Positions 1 through 7,554 are shown, counted from the stretch's first letter. The stretch: DNA of 34,777 bases from Bacteroidales bacterium (GCA_023228725.1 JALOAQ010000013.1:1-34777); one strand, 5' to 3'. The notes: generated by a model from the sequence alone, not told the origin. Program-made: numbers and translations.

Positions 1-234
1 AAAGATGGAAGTTTCAAAAATATTAAAGCCGGAACTTATTTATATCCTGAACTTTACGGAGAAAGCAAAGACAAATCCTATAAGAGCCTGTATAAAAGAG
101 AGTTAGCAAAACCCGATGCTTCTAAAACAGAAGTAAAAGAAAACTCTAAACAAATTCAAAAACATGATTCTAAAAGTTTAAAACCTACAGATAAAGCAAA
201 ACTTAAAACTCCTTTTGAAACTAAGAAAAAGTAA
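1..234 (+). CDS. C-terminal end of an unrecognised protein (partial at window edge)
   Basis: Reading frame 1 is open from the first base to a TAA at 232-234, giving the last 77 residues of a protein whose start lies outside the window. The visible part begins KDGSFKNIKAGTYLYPELYG and then becomes a lysine-, serine- and glutamate-rich, probably disordered tail ending in FETKKK. I do not recognise the family. A strong hairpin terminator follows 17 bases after the stop, which supports a genuine gene end. The basic low-complexity tail could be a nucleic-acid or envelope-facing extension, but nothing visible decides this. Confidence 0.6.
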   Translation, partial: KDGSFKNIKAGTYLYPELYGESKDKSYKSLYKRELAKPDASKTEVKENSKQIQKHDSKSLKPTDKAKLKTPFETKKK

Positions 235-251
235 ATTTTAAACAAAAATTA

Positions 252-280
252 AAAAACGGACTTATAGCTCCGTTTTTTTT
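252..280 (+). terminator. Intrinsic terminator after the first, partial gene
   Basis: Perfect 9-base inverted repeat AAAAACGGA (252-260) and TCCGTTTTT (269-277) with an 8-base loop, running into a T tract up to 281. It ends the upstream gene and separates it from the prenyltransferase gene, whose ATG is at 295. Confidence 0.85.
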
Positions 281-294
281 TGCACTTTTGCAAA

Positions 295-1161
295 ATGTTA
301 GAAAAAATTAAAACATATTTGTCTCTAATAAAATTTTCACACAGCATTTTTGCAATGCCATTTGCTTTAATTGGCTTTTTTATAGCAATACAAACTCTTG
401 GATATTTCCCTAAATGGCATATTTTTGCATTAATTATTTTATGCATGGTTTTTGCGAGAAATTCAGCAATGGCTTTTAACCGCTACACCGACAATAAAAT
501 CGATAAAGCAAATCCTCGCACTGCAATGAGAGAAATTCCTACAAAAAAAGTTTCTCCAAAAAATGCTTTAATCTTCACTATAATTAATTCCGTATTTTTT
601 GTAACGGCAAGTTTTTTTATTAATAAAACAGTATTTTATTTATCACCATTAGCTTTATTCATTGTTTTATCGTATAGTTACACAAAAAGATTTACTTTTT
701 TATCACATTTTATACTTGGATTAGCTTTGTCAATAGCCCCGGCAGGAGCTTTTTTGGCTATAAACTCATATTTAACAATACAAATAATTTGGCTTTCCTC
801 TGCAGTGCTTTTATGGACGGCAGGTTTTGATATTTTATATTCATTACAAGACGAAGAATTCGACCGCAAAAATGGACTATTTTCAATTCCGGCTAAATAT
901 GGAAGACAAAATTCACTCATAATTTCTAATATAATACATTTACTAGCAGCAAATTTCATAATTTTATTTTCCTTAAGCTTAAACTTTAATTTTTTAGTTG
1001 GAATAGGCCTAGTAATATTTTTATTTTTGCTTGTTTACCAACATTTAATTGTAAAAAAAGACGATATTTCAAAAATTAACTTGGCTTTTGGTACAACAAA
1101 TGGAATAGCCTCAGTAATATTTGCTATTTTTATTATTGCTTCTTTATATTATAAGGCATGA
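295..1161 (+). CDS. UbiA-family polyprenyltransferase, probably MqnP-type (menaquinone synthesis)
   Basis: This 288-residue integral membrane protein belongs to the UbiA family, which attaches a polyprenyl chain to an aromatic acid during quinone synthesis. The first prenyl-diphosphate motif is NRYTDNKIDKANPRT and the second is DILYSLQDEEFDRKNG. The second motif, followed by LFSIPAKYG, resembles the UbiA-like enzymes assigned to the futalosine menaquinone route (MqnP) more than classical MenA; that assignment is inference. Several hydrophobic segments fit the usual eight or nine helices. I place the start at ATG 295, because an in-frame TTG at 280 lies in the terminator T tract. A near-consensus -7 box (CACTTTTG, 283-290) sits directly upstream, so the leader may be very short. 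The last 13 bases overlap the convergent membrane protein gene. Confidence 0.88.
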   Translation: MLEKIKTYLSLIKFSHSIFAMPFALIGFFIAIQTLGYFPKWHIFALIILCMVFARNSAMAFNRYTDNKIDKANPRTAMREIPTKKVSPKNALIFTIINSVFFVTASFFINKTVFYLSPLALFIVLSYSYTKRFTFLSHFILGLALSIAPAGAFLAINSYLTIQIIWLSSAVLLWTAGFDILYSLQDEEFDRKNGLFSIPAKYGRQNSLIISNIIHLLAANFIILFSLSLNFNFLVGIGLVIFLFLLVYQHLIVKKDDISKINLAFGTTNGIASVIFAIFIIASLYYKA

Positions 1162-1763
1162 AAAATTATAATAGCATACAAAAAAAATCTTGCTATTCTA
1201 AAAATTCCTAACCAAAGTAAATTTTTAAATGGAAATTTAATAATCCCAGATAAACTACAGGCTATAGCATAAGGAATAGGGAAAATTGCAGCAATAACAA
1301 TAAAAACACCTCCCCATTTTTTTATTTTTTTTAAATGATTATTATAATAAACTTCTGTTCTTTCCTTCAGTTTTGGAGCAAGTCTGATTAATCTTCCAAT
1401 AAAATAAGCATTTATCCCACCAAAATACGAGACTAAACCCAATAGCCCTACCAATAACCAAAAACTATTATACTCCGTTACCCAAAAAATAAATATATCA
1501 GGCGGAATCATTCCTAATATGCTTTCTGAAACAAGAAAAAATAATAATACAATAGAAAAAGGAAATGTATTAATTAAAAATCTAGGAATTTCTTTTATTT
1601 CTATTACAAAAGTGTTAACAATAATTGCAGAAATTAAAATTAACAAAATTATACCTAAAACTTTTAAGAAATTTAACAAAATAAAAGAATATAAACCTGT
1701 ATATCTATAATAACGGAAATAGACTTTGACAGAGCTAAATATTGATCTTTTATTTTTCTGCAT
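1149..1763 (-). CDS. DedA/VTT-like (SNARE-associated family) membrane protein
   Basis: This is a 204-residue protein with about four or five hydrophobic segments. Its C-terminal half has the VTT/DedA pattern: a Gly-rich helix (YFGGINAYFIGRLIR), a charged stretch ending KKIKKWGG, then FPIPYAIACSLSGIIKFPF, where DedA proteins carry a proline followed by a glycine re-entrant segment. Members of this superfamily are proposed to move or scramble lipids, and DedA proteins help envelope homeostasis. Bacteroidota versions of this length are often misnamed short-chain dehydrogenase, but no Rossmann motif is visible. The gene is convergent with the prenyltransferase and shares 13 bases with its end. 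The exact function and substrate are unknown. Confidence 0.72.
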   Translation of the reverse strand: MQKNKRSIFSSVKVYFRYYRYTGLYSFILLNFLKVLGIILLILISAIIVNTFVIEIKEIPRFLINTFPFSIVLLFFLVSESILGMIPPDIFIFWVTEYNSFWLLVGLLGLVSYFGGINAYFIGRLIRLAPKLKERTEVYYNNHLKKIKKWGGVFIVIAAIFPIPYAIACSLSGIIKFPFKNLLWLGIFRIARFFLYAIIIFHAL

Positions 1764-1896
1764 AATGCAAATATAAATAAATTATTAAACAAATATAACA
1801 ATTCAAAATTTAATAATTAAAGAGGTATAATATTTGCTAACAATATAATTTTAATAATATTATTTCGTTCTAACAATAAAATAGATATTTTTAGAA

Positions 1897-1904
1897 TATC
1901 TTTG
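1897..1904 (+). promoter_or_regulatory. Putative -7 promoter box for the PD40/OmpA gene
   Basis: TATCTTTG matches the Bacteroidota -7 consensus TAnnTTTG. Transcription would start about 5 bases downstream, around 1908-1910. That is after the first in-frame ATG at 1907, so the next ATG at 1922 is favoured as the start. No clear -33 TTTG is seen. Confidence 0.5.
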
Positions 1905-1921
1905 TAATGAACAAGTTTTCA

Positions 1922-3946
1922 ATGAGAATAAAAAAGCAAATATTATCATTTTTTTTATTATTATTTATATCTTCTTCGTTTTCACAATCAGTTCAAGAAT
2001 TTTGTAACGAAATAGACGACAAAAAACTTATTAAAAACTTTAATAAATCAATTGAATATATAAATTCAGGAAAACTTGACAAAGCTGAAATAATTTTAGC
2101 AAAAATTTTAGACGAAGAACCCGAGTTTACTGAAGCTTGGCTTGGTATTGCGGAGATTAATTATATTAAATACAAAAACGCCAAAGATATTAAATCTCAA
2201 AATAAGTTTTATGCAAATTATACAAAAAGCTTAGAAAAAATTGTGGCTACTTGCCCACACTATAACAATTGGACTGTTAATTACACTCTTGGTAAGATAT
2301 TTTATGAAAAAGAAGATTATAAAAATGCGAAAAAATATCTTGATGCCTATATTAAAAATACTAGTATAGAAAATAAAAACATTAAAGATGCTGAATTAAT
2401 TATAGAGTATATCGACAGCTATCTAGATTTAATTTCAAATCCTGTGCCTTTTAAACCCACAATTGTAGAAGGAATTTCAACAGTTAATGATGATTTTTTA
2501 CCTTTAATTTCGCCAGACGGAAGCTTAGCGTTTTTTACTCATGCTTTTATGAAAAAAGATATTAGCAGTATTACTAGCGAAAAATATACAGAAGAATTTT
2601 CTGTTGCAAGAGCTTTAGATGAATCAGGTCTAAGATTTTCTAAGGGTCAACCTCTTCCCTACCCTTTTAATACCGGAAAAAATCAAGGAGCTTCTACTTT
2701 AACAATAGACAATTCGACTTTATATATTACTATTTGCGAATTTGTGTCCAGAACTTATGATAATTGCGACATTTATTATTCTGTTAGAAAAGCAAATGGC
2801 TGGTCTGAATTAATTAATCTTGGACCTAATATAAATGGCTTAAATACTTGGGAATCACAACCATCAATATCCGCTGATGGAAAAACTTTGTATTTCGCAA
2901 GCATTAGAGAAGATAATATAGGTTTCGACCCAAATAATCCCACTAGCGACATTTGGTATTCAACAAAAAACGAAAACGGAACTTGGAGCAAAGCAAAAAA
3001 CCTTGGACCAAACATAAATACGCCAGGAAATGAAAAATCACCTTTTATTCATTCTGATAGCCAAACTTTATACTTCTCCTCAGACGGCCACAAAGGATTG
3101 GGAGGATATGATATTTTCTTTTCAAAATATAGAAACCAAGAATGGGGTATTCCTGTAAATCTTGGATACCCAATAAATACAAAAGCAAATGATTTAGGCT
3201 TCGTTGTAAATACTCAAGGAACAAAAGCATATTTTGCAAGTAATAAATTTGAAGGAAAAGGTGGCTGGGATATTTATTCTTTTGATTTATATCCCGAAGC
3301 AAGACCAGAAAAAGTATTCCTTGTAAAAGGTAAACTTATTGATGATATTGGCGAAATTATTACAGAAGCTAAATTAGAAGTAAGAAATACAAGAACTAAA
3401 GAAACCTCAGAAGGTCTTGTTGATTCAGAAACAGGAAATTATGCAGTGGCTGTGAATAGCGACAAAGAAAAACATGACGATTTTGTAATGCTTGTAAAAA
3501 AAGAAGACTATAGTTTTACCTCTGCACTAATAGAAGTGGATGAAGAAACTTTTATTACACCTATAAATATAGACTTTGAAATGAAACCAATAGAAAAAGG
3601 AAAATCTGTAGAAATTCGTGATATAAATTATGCTAGCGCTTCTTATCAAATAGATAAAAAATCCTTGCTTGTTTTAGACGAATTTATTATTTTTTTGAAA
3701 GATAATCCTAAGTTAAAAATTGAAATTCGCGGACACACTGACAGTATAGGAAGTTTACAAACAAATCTGACATTATCAAATAATAGAGCTAAAGAAGTTT
3801 ATAATTATTTATTAGCAAATGAAATAGAGGCAAACAGATTACAATATAAAGGTTATGGCCCAAACCTACCTATTGCAACTAACGAAACAGAAACAGGAAG
3901 AGCAAAAAACAGAAGAACAGAGTTTTATATTATAGATAATCAATAA
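1922..3946 (+). CDS. PorE-like envelope protein: TPR, PD40 propeller, regulatory-like and OmpA domains
   Basis: The protein has 674 residues from ATG 1922. It starts with a signal peptide (MRIKKQILSFFLLLFISSS, cleaved near FSQS) and has no lipobox cysteine. The order is: TPR-like helices to about residue 165; a PD40/WD40-like beta-propeller with repeats such as SPDGSLAFFTH, SADGKTLYFAS and LYFSSDGHKGLGGYDIFF; a carboxypeptidase-regulatory-like beta domain around 465-555; and a C-terminal OmpA domain with GHTDSIGSLQTNLTLSNNRA, carrying the Asp and Arg that bind peptidoglycan. PorE, a T9SS component linking the secretion machine to peptidoglycan, has this order and about this length. PorE is a lipoprotein, though, and Bacteroidota carry several such paralogs, so the T9SS role is inferred. 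Other T9SS-related genes lie in the window. Confidence 0.82.
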   Translation: MRIKKQILSFFLLLFISSSFSQSVQEFCNEIDDKKLIKNFNKSIEYINSGKLDKAEIILAKILDEEPEFTEAWLGIAEINYIKYKNAKDIKSQNKFYANYTKSLEKIVATCPHYNNWTVNYTLGKIFYEKEDYKNAKKYLDAYIKNTSIENKNIKDAELIIEYIDSYLDLISNPVPFKPTIVEGISTVNDDFLPLISPDGSLAFFTHAFMKKDISSITSEKYTEEFSVARALDESGLRFSKGQPLPYPFNTGKNQGASTLTIDNSTLYITICEFVSRTYDNCDIYYSVRKANGWSELINLGPNINGLNTWESQPSISADGKTLYFASIREDNIGFDPNNPTSDIWYSTKNENGTWSKAKNLGPNINTPGNEKSPFIHSDSQTLYFSSDGHKGLGGYDIFFSKYRNQEWGIPVNLGYPINTKANDLGFVVNTQGTKAYFASNKFEGKGGWDIYSFDLYPEARPEKVFLVKGKLIDDIGEIITEAKLEVRNTRTKETSEGLVDSETGNYAVAVNSDKEKHDDFVMLVKKEDYSFTSALIEVDEETFITPINIDFEMKPIEKGKSVEIRDINYASASYQIDKKSLLVLDEFIIFLKDNPKLKIEIRGHTDSIGSLQTNLTLSNNRAKEVYNYLLANEIEANRLQYKGYGPNLPIATNETETGRAKNRRTEFYIIDNQ

Positions 3947-3953
3947 TAATAAT

Positions 3954-3981
3954 AAAAAAACGCCGAAGATAAACTCCGGCG
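3954..3981 (-). terminator. GC hairpin with a U tract on the minus strand
   Basis: The arms CGCCG and CGGCG are separated by 11 bases, with seven A on the 5' side of the plus strand. Read on the minus strand this is a standard intrinsic terminator. Read on the plus strand, after the PD40/OmpA gene ending at 3946, the hairpin is followed by ACACATAG and has no T tract. Confidence 0.6.
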
Positions 3982-4025
3982 ACACATAGTTAATTTGATT
4001 GAATAATCTATTAAGATTATAAAGA
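3954..4025 (-). ncRNA. Candidate minus-strand small RNA of about 70 nt
   Basis: On the minus strand a -7-like box TATTTTTG (plus positions 4031-4038) would start a transcript near 4025. That RNA would contain a 7-bp hairpin (ATAATCT/AGATTAT, 4003-4020) and then a 5-bp GC hairpin (CGCCG 3961-3965 with CGGCG 3977-3981) followed by seven U (A tract at 3954-3960). No minus-strand coding gene ends here, so the terminator geometry is unexplained by the annotated genes. A poorly bidirectional terminator for the upstream plus-strand gene is the main alternative. This is a prediction from structure alone. Confidence 0.35.
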
Positions 4026-4083
4026 CATTTCAAAAATAAGAAAATAATTTTATATTTTATTGAAAAAATTATTGAAATTCAAC

Positions 4084-4113
4084 ATTGTTTTTAAACAATA
4101 TTTTGTATCTTTA
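4084..4113 (+). promoter_or_regulatory. FNR-like palindromic operator overlapping the regulator's own promoter
   Basis: ATTGTTT-TT-AAACAAT (4084-4099) is a perfect 7-bp-arm palindrome. It contains TTGTT-N4-AACAA, the spacing of a CRP/FNR-family site. A -7-like box TATCTTTA (4106-4113) lies just downstream, so the TTG at 4086-4088 can also serve as a -33 element with a 17-base spacer. A regulator bound here would cover the -33 region, which suggests negative autoregulation of the next gene. Site identity and autoregulation are inferred. Confidence 0.55.
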
Positions 4114-4151
4114 CAACGAAACAAAGAAAGCAAACAACAAACTTAACTATT

Positions 4152-4841
4152 ATGAGAATTTCTAAAAACATTGACTGTAAAAACTGTGAATTAAAATGCG
4201 ATATTTATACAGCAAGTATAGAAATAGACGAAGACCCTGTAAAACTAAAACCCACCTATGCTTATTATAGCAAAAATGAATATATAAGTAAGCAGGGAAC
4301 TAATGTCAGCCATGCAATATTTTTAATTAATGGAAGTGCTAAAATTTTTATCGAAGGTCTAAATAATAAAAATATAATTCTATACTTAATGACCCCTAAC
4401 ACATATATCGGGTTATTATCATTTTTTGAAACTCCTTATTATTTGTATTCGGTTAAAGCTATGGAAGATACAACAATTTGTATGGTAGAAATTGAAGTTT
4501 TAAAATCTTTATATTTAAAAAATCATGACTTTTTATTAAAACTTAACAAAGCATTTGGGAAATCTGTTGCACAAATATTAAATAAAATAATTACTCTTAA
4601 TCAAAAGCACATTAGAGGCAGAATAGCTGACAGTTTATTGTACTTATCACAAATATATGGCTCCGACTATTTTGAAATGAAACTTTCGAGAAAAGAACTT
4701 GGAGAACTATCAGGAGTGTCAGAAGAAAATGCAGTTAGATTATTAACAGAATTTAAAAATGATAATATTATTGATGTTAAAGGAAGAAAAATAAATATTA
4801 AAGATAGACATTTATTAACTCAAATAAGTAATTTAGGATAA
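4152..4841 (+). CDS. Crp/FNR-family regulator with FNR-like cysteine set
   Basis: This 229-residue regulator has an N-terminal cyclic-nucleotide-binding fold (about 35-140) and a C-terminal winged helix-turn-helix (about 155-225; LSRKELGELSGVSEENAVRL). Cysteines C9, C12 and C16 form CKNCELKC at the N terminus. C110 lies in TTICMVEIE, aligning with C122 of E. coli FNR (SMVCEIPFE). These four positions match the [4Fe-4S] ligands of FNR in layout, with CX2CX3C instead of CX2CX5C. In the recognition helix the Glu and Arg are kept, but Ser212 of FNR is Val here. An oxygen- or nitrosative-stress sensor is therefore plausible. The cluster is not proven, because some Bacteroidota Crp/FNR proteins have N-terminal cysteines without one. 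A palindrome upstream suggests autoregulation. Confidence 0.85.
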   Translation: MRISKNIDCKNCELKCDIYTASIEIDEDPVKLKPTYAYYSKNEYISKQGTNVSHAIFLINGSAKIFIEGLNNKNIILYLMTPNTYIGLLSFFETPYYLYSVKAMEDTTICMVEIEVLKSLYLKNHDFLLKLNKAFGKSVAQILNKIITLNQKHIRGRIADSLLYLSQIYGSDYFEMKLSRKELGELSGVSEENAVRLLTEFKNDNIIDVKGRKINIKDRHLLTQISNLG

Positions 4842-4870
4842 AAAAAAGACTGCCCATAAATTGAACAGCC
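4841..4870 (-). terminator. Terminator of rplS
   Basis: On the minus strand GGCTGTTC (4863-4870) pairs with GGGCAGTC (4848-4855) over 8 bp, some of them G-U, with a 7-base loop and then a run of seven T (A tract 4841-4847). It ends the rplS transcript 29 bases after its stop. Its A tract touches the TAA of the convergent regulator gene. Confidence 0.75.
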
Positions 4871-4899
4871 TTAGTGTTTATGTATTGTGTAAATTAAAC

Positions 4900-5247
4900 T
4901 TAAAATCTTCTTTCCTTAATTCTAGCTTTTTTACCTGTTCGTCCACGTAAATAAAATATTCTTGCGCGACGAACTCTACCATATTTATTTACACTTATAG
5001 CTTCAATAAAAGGTGAGGCAAAAGGAAAAATTCTTTCAACACCAAATGAACCTGACATTTTACGTACTGTAAATGTAGCTGTGCGTCCTTCTCCATTAAT
5101 TTGAAGAACAACACCTCTAAATTCTTGAATACGCTCTTTATTACCTTCTTTAATTTTATAACTAACTGTTATAGTATCTCCGGCTTTAAACTTTGGAAAT
5201 TCCTTTTCATTAGCCAGACTTTGATTTACAATATTCATTAATTCCAT
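4900..5247 (-). CDS. rplS: 50S ribosomal protein L19
   Basis: This 115-residue protein has the L19 pattern FPKFKAGDTITVSYKIKEGN, then EFRGVVLQINGEG and the basic end RARIFYLRGRTGKKARIKER. L19 sits at the interface of the 30S and 50S subunits. I start it at ATG 5245-5247 (MELMNIVNQSLANE), giving the normal family length. The frame stays open to a TTG at 5289, but that lies in a likely -7 element (TAATATTG on the minus strand, 5287-5294) and adds 14 residues foreign to L19. The gene stands alone, with its own terminator and without the usual rpsP/rimM/trmD neighbours, as is common in Bacteroidota. Confidence 0.96.
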   Translation of the reverse strand: MELMNIVNQSLANEKEFPKFKAGDTITVSYKIKEGNKERIQEFRGVVLQINGEGRTATFTVRKMSGSFGVERIFPFASPFIEAISVNKYGRVRRARIFYLRGRTGKKARIKERRF

Positions 5248-5286
5248 TACAAAAAACTTTAAATATTCCTTACAATTTTCGGACTG

Positions 5287-5294
5287 CAATATTA
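5287..5294 (-). promoter_or_regulatory. Possible -7 box for rplS
   Basis: The minus strand reads TAATATTGC here, one mismatch from TAnnTTTG. It would give a leader of roughly 35 bases to the ATG at 5247. Confidence 0.35.
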
Positions 5295-5554
5295 GTCATT
5301 TTTTTTTAATTATATATCTTTTTTTATAATTATTTTATTTTTTTAATTCAACCAAGAACTAATTACGAGTTTTAAAAATGATAAAAAACATAATTCCCTA
5401 TATTTCAGCACTTTACATCACTGATTTGTTTGTTTAAAATTCTTTTTAAATTTAAACTATAAAAACAATATCGCGAATAACAAAAATATTTTCTGATAAT
5501 AAAATAAATTTTTAACTTTACAGTTCAATAAATATCATTTAAAAGCCAAAGATT

Positions 5555-6448
5555 ATGAAATTCAAGAATATTTTTGTTTCTTTTTTAATTTGCTTGCTAA
5601 GTTTTATAATCAAAGCCCAAAACTCTGAAAGTTTTTATATACATTTTGATATAAACTCTTATGAAATTGAGACTAAATATAAGTCGATTTTTGAGGATAT
5701 TGATTTATCTCAAATTAATAATATTGATATTTACGCATATACCGACTTTCTTGGAAGCAAAAGATATAATGATGAGCTATCTCAGAAAAGAGCACATTCA
5801 AGTAAAGAATTATTAATAAGTTTAGGTATAGAGCCAGCAAAAATAACAAGTTGCCAAGGAAAATCCATACACAAAAACAGTAGTTTTGAAAACCGCAATG
5901 ATAAAACTGACAGAGGAATAAAAGAACATAGAAAATCTGAAATTATTATCACTTACACCAATCAGGAGCAAACAAAAACCTACACATACCAAGATACCAT
6001 AAGTTTTGCAAAAGAACTTGATAATGATACAAAAGATACTGATTTATCAAATATAAAAGCAAAAGATTTAGAAATAGGAAAAACATTTAATATTAAAAAC
6101 ATAAACTTTGAAGGTGGAACGCCAAATTTTTTGCCATCAGCCGACAAGCCATTACAAGAATTATCAAGCTTAATGCGTGAAAACCCAAATTTAAAAATAG
6201 ATATTGTAGGCCATATATGTTGCCATAATTCTAATGAAACAGACGGATATGATTTTACAAACAACACATATACATTAAGTAAAAATAGAGCTGAGGCCGT
6301 TTATAATTTTTTAATAAAACAAGGAATTGATGCTTCTAGAATGTCATTTAGGGGGGTAGGCTCAAGTCAAAGATTATACCCTTATGAAAGAAGTGCTTGG
6401 GAACAAGAACAAAATAGAAGAGTAGAAATTATTGTTGTAGAAAACTAG
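5555..6448 (+). CDS. Exported protein with two OmpA-like peptidoglycan-binding domains
   Basis: This 297-residue protein begins with a signal peptide (MKFKNIFVSFLICLLSFIIK, cleaved near AQNS) and has two OmpA-like domains in tandem. The first (about 25-130) has FYIHFDINSYEIE, then YAYTDFLGSKRYNDELSQKR, keeping the Asp and Arg that contact diaminopimelate. The second (about 170-297) has FLPSADKPLQEL, GHICCHNSNETDGYDF and LSKNRAEAVYNFL. There the usual GHTD is GHIC, so the Asp is replaced, while Arg is kept. No beta-barrel or lipobox is visible, so it may be periplasmic. It is convergent with the acyloxyacyl hydrolase gene, sharing CTAG. A double OmpA head could bridge two peptidoglycan strands; that is speculative. 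Confidence 0.8.
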   Translation: MKFKNIFVSFLICLLSFIIKAQNSESFYIHFDINSYEIETKYKSIFEDIDLSQINNIDIYAYTDFLGSKRYNDELSQKRAHSSKELLISLGIEPAKITSCQGKSIHKNSSFENRNDKTDRGIKEHRKSEIIITYTNQEQTKTYTYQDTISFAKELDNDTKDTDLSNIKAKDLEIGKTFNIKNINFEGGTPNFLPSADKPLQELSSLMRENPNLKIDIVGHICCHNSNETDGYDFTNNTYTLSKNRAEAVYNFLIKQGIDASRMSFRGVGSSQRLYPYERSAWEQEQNRRVEIIVVEN

Positions 6449-7542
6449 ATTATTCTCATTCCAAAACCAAACTCAATATAATCAGCAGTAGTTGCATGAG
6501 ATTTTAAAACTATATTCATAAAATATCTATCTGCAAAAGTATAGCGAAAACCAAGTTTTGAGTAAACAATGATTTTTTTTCCTGCTTTATATTTATTAAA
6601 AGCATAAGAACCCAAGTGCATAATTACACTCAAATCATCACTTAAATAAACCTCTTGCATAGCGTGAATACCAAGTTTAAATAAATTATGCATACCATTA
6701 TAATCTTCTTGCAATAAAGTTTTTATAGATGGGTCAAAAATCAAGTTTATTCCAGCGCCTAAACTTCTTTTATTATTTAAACGCGAGGCAAAATCAAAGA
6801 TTAAAGAATTAATAAAATACTTTTTATTCTCGTAACTAGTATTTTCTTTGATAGCAAAGGCATAATAGGCAGAAAATTCTAAATCTTTATCATAAAAATA
6901 AGGTATAGTTCGCTTTGGCAAAGAGTAATTATACTTTGAATACAAATATTTTATTCCTAGATTGCTAGTTATTTGATTCAAACCTAAATTTGGAGTTTCA
7001 ATTGCTCCATTTGAAAAATGATTATATGTAAAACCTGCTGTAAGGAATAAAGGTAAATCTGACAATTTATAATCAAGCAAAAGAGAAAAATATATATGGG
7101 CATTTAAGTGTGAGCCAATAGCAATATTATAATAATTTGCCCTATAATCAAACTTATCGCTAATATAAGCCAAACCGCAACCAAAACGATATTTAAAAAT
7201 TAAATTTTCTGTTTCAATTATCGGCACTCCATAAAAAGCAAATAAAGACTGAGAAAATCCAAAGATATTTATATTTCCTAATCCACCCATTAAATACCCA
7301 ACTCCTAATTCCGGAAAACGCCACACATGTTGCCAAGGCTTAGAGCCATCAGTTTTTATAGAATAATTAATTTCGCCTATGAAAATATTTTTTTCTATTA
7401 AATACTTTAAACTTGAATGGTGAGCTAAGGTTAGTCCATAGTTTGCACGCAACTCAAACTGATTAAAATAAGAATTATAACTTTGGGAATATATACTAGT
7501 ACATACCAAAGTAAAAATGAATATTACTAAAAACCGTTTCAT
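6445..7542 (-). CDS. PagL-like acyloxyacyl hydrolase (lipid A deacylase family), outer membrane
   Basis: The protein has 365 residues with a signal peptide (MKRFLVIFIFTLVCTSIYS) and many alternating aromatic beta-strands. The segment FTYNHFSNGAIETPNLGLN (171-189) carries the PagL-family His-x-Ser-Asn core, H175 and S177, as a candidate catalytic pair. An N-terminal AHHSSLKYL and later FRFGCGLAYI-like strands fit the Bacteroidota acyloxyacyl hydrolase subfamily. PagL removes the 3-O acyl chain of lipid A in the outer membrane. This protein is about twice PagL's length, with an extra C-terminal barrel-like half. The third PagL catalytic residue (Glu) is not obvious by eye; E182 is a candidate. 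The stop codon overlaps the stop of the convergent OmpA gene. Confidence 0.75.
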   Translation of the reverse strand: MKRFLVIFIFTLVCTSIYSQSYNSYFNQFELRANYGLTLAHHSSLKYLIEKNIFIGEINYSIKTDGSKPWQHVWRFPELGVGYLMGGLGNINIFGFSQSLFAFYGVPIIETENLIFKYRFGCGLAYISDKFDYRANYYNIAIGSHLNAHIYFSLLLDYKLSDLPLFLTAGFTYNHFSNGAIETPNLGLNQITSNLGIKYLYSKYNYSLPKRTIPYFYDKDLEFSAYYAFAIKENTSYENKKYFINSLIFDFASRLNNKRSLGAGINLIFDPSIKTLLQEDYNGMHNLFKLGIHAMQEVYLSDDLSVIMHLGSYAFNKYKAGKKIIVYSKLGFRYTFADRYFMNIVLKSHATTADYIEFGFGMRII

Positions 7543-7554
7543 AAATTTAGTTCA

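Noticed and set aside
280..294. In-frame TTG start for the prenyltransferase
   Set aside because: It falls in the T tract of the upstream terminator; ATG 295 gives a normal family start.
3045..3302. Minus-strand open frame inside the PorE-like gene
   Set aside because: It lies opposite the PD40 repeats, with no recognisable product; a chance frame.
5248..5289. Fourteen extra N-terminal residues on L19 from a TTG
   Set aside because: L19 has a conserved start matching ATG 5247, and the TTG is inside a likely promoter box.
5290..5554. Hidden small gene or RNA in the 265-base gap between rplS and the OmpA gene
   Set aside because: Only very short open frames and AT-rich sequence are present; no stable hairpin was seen.
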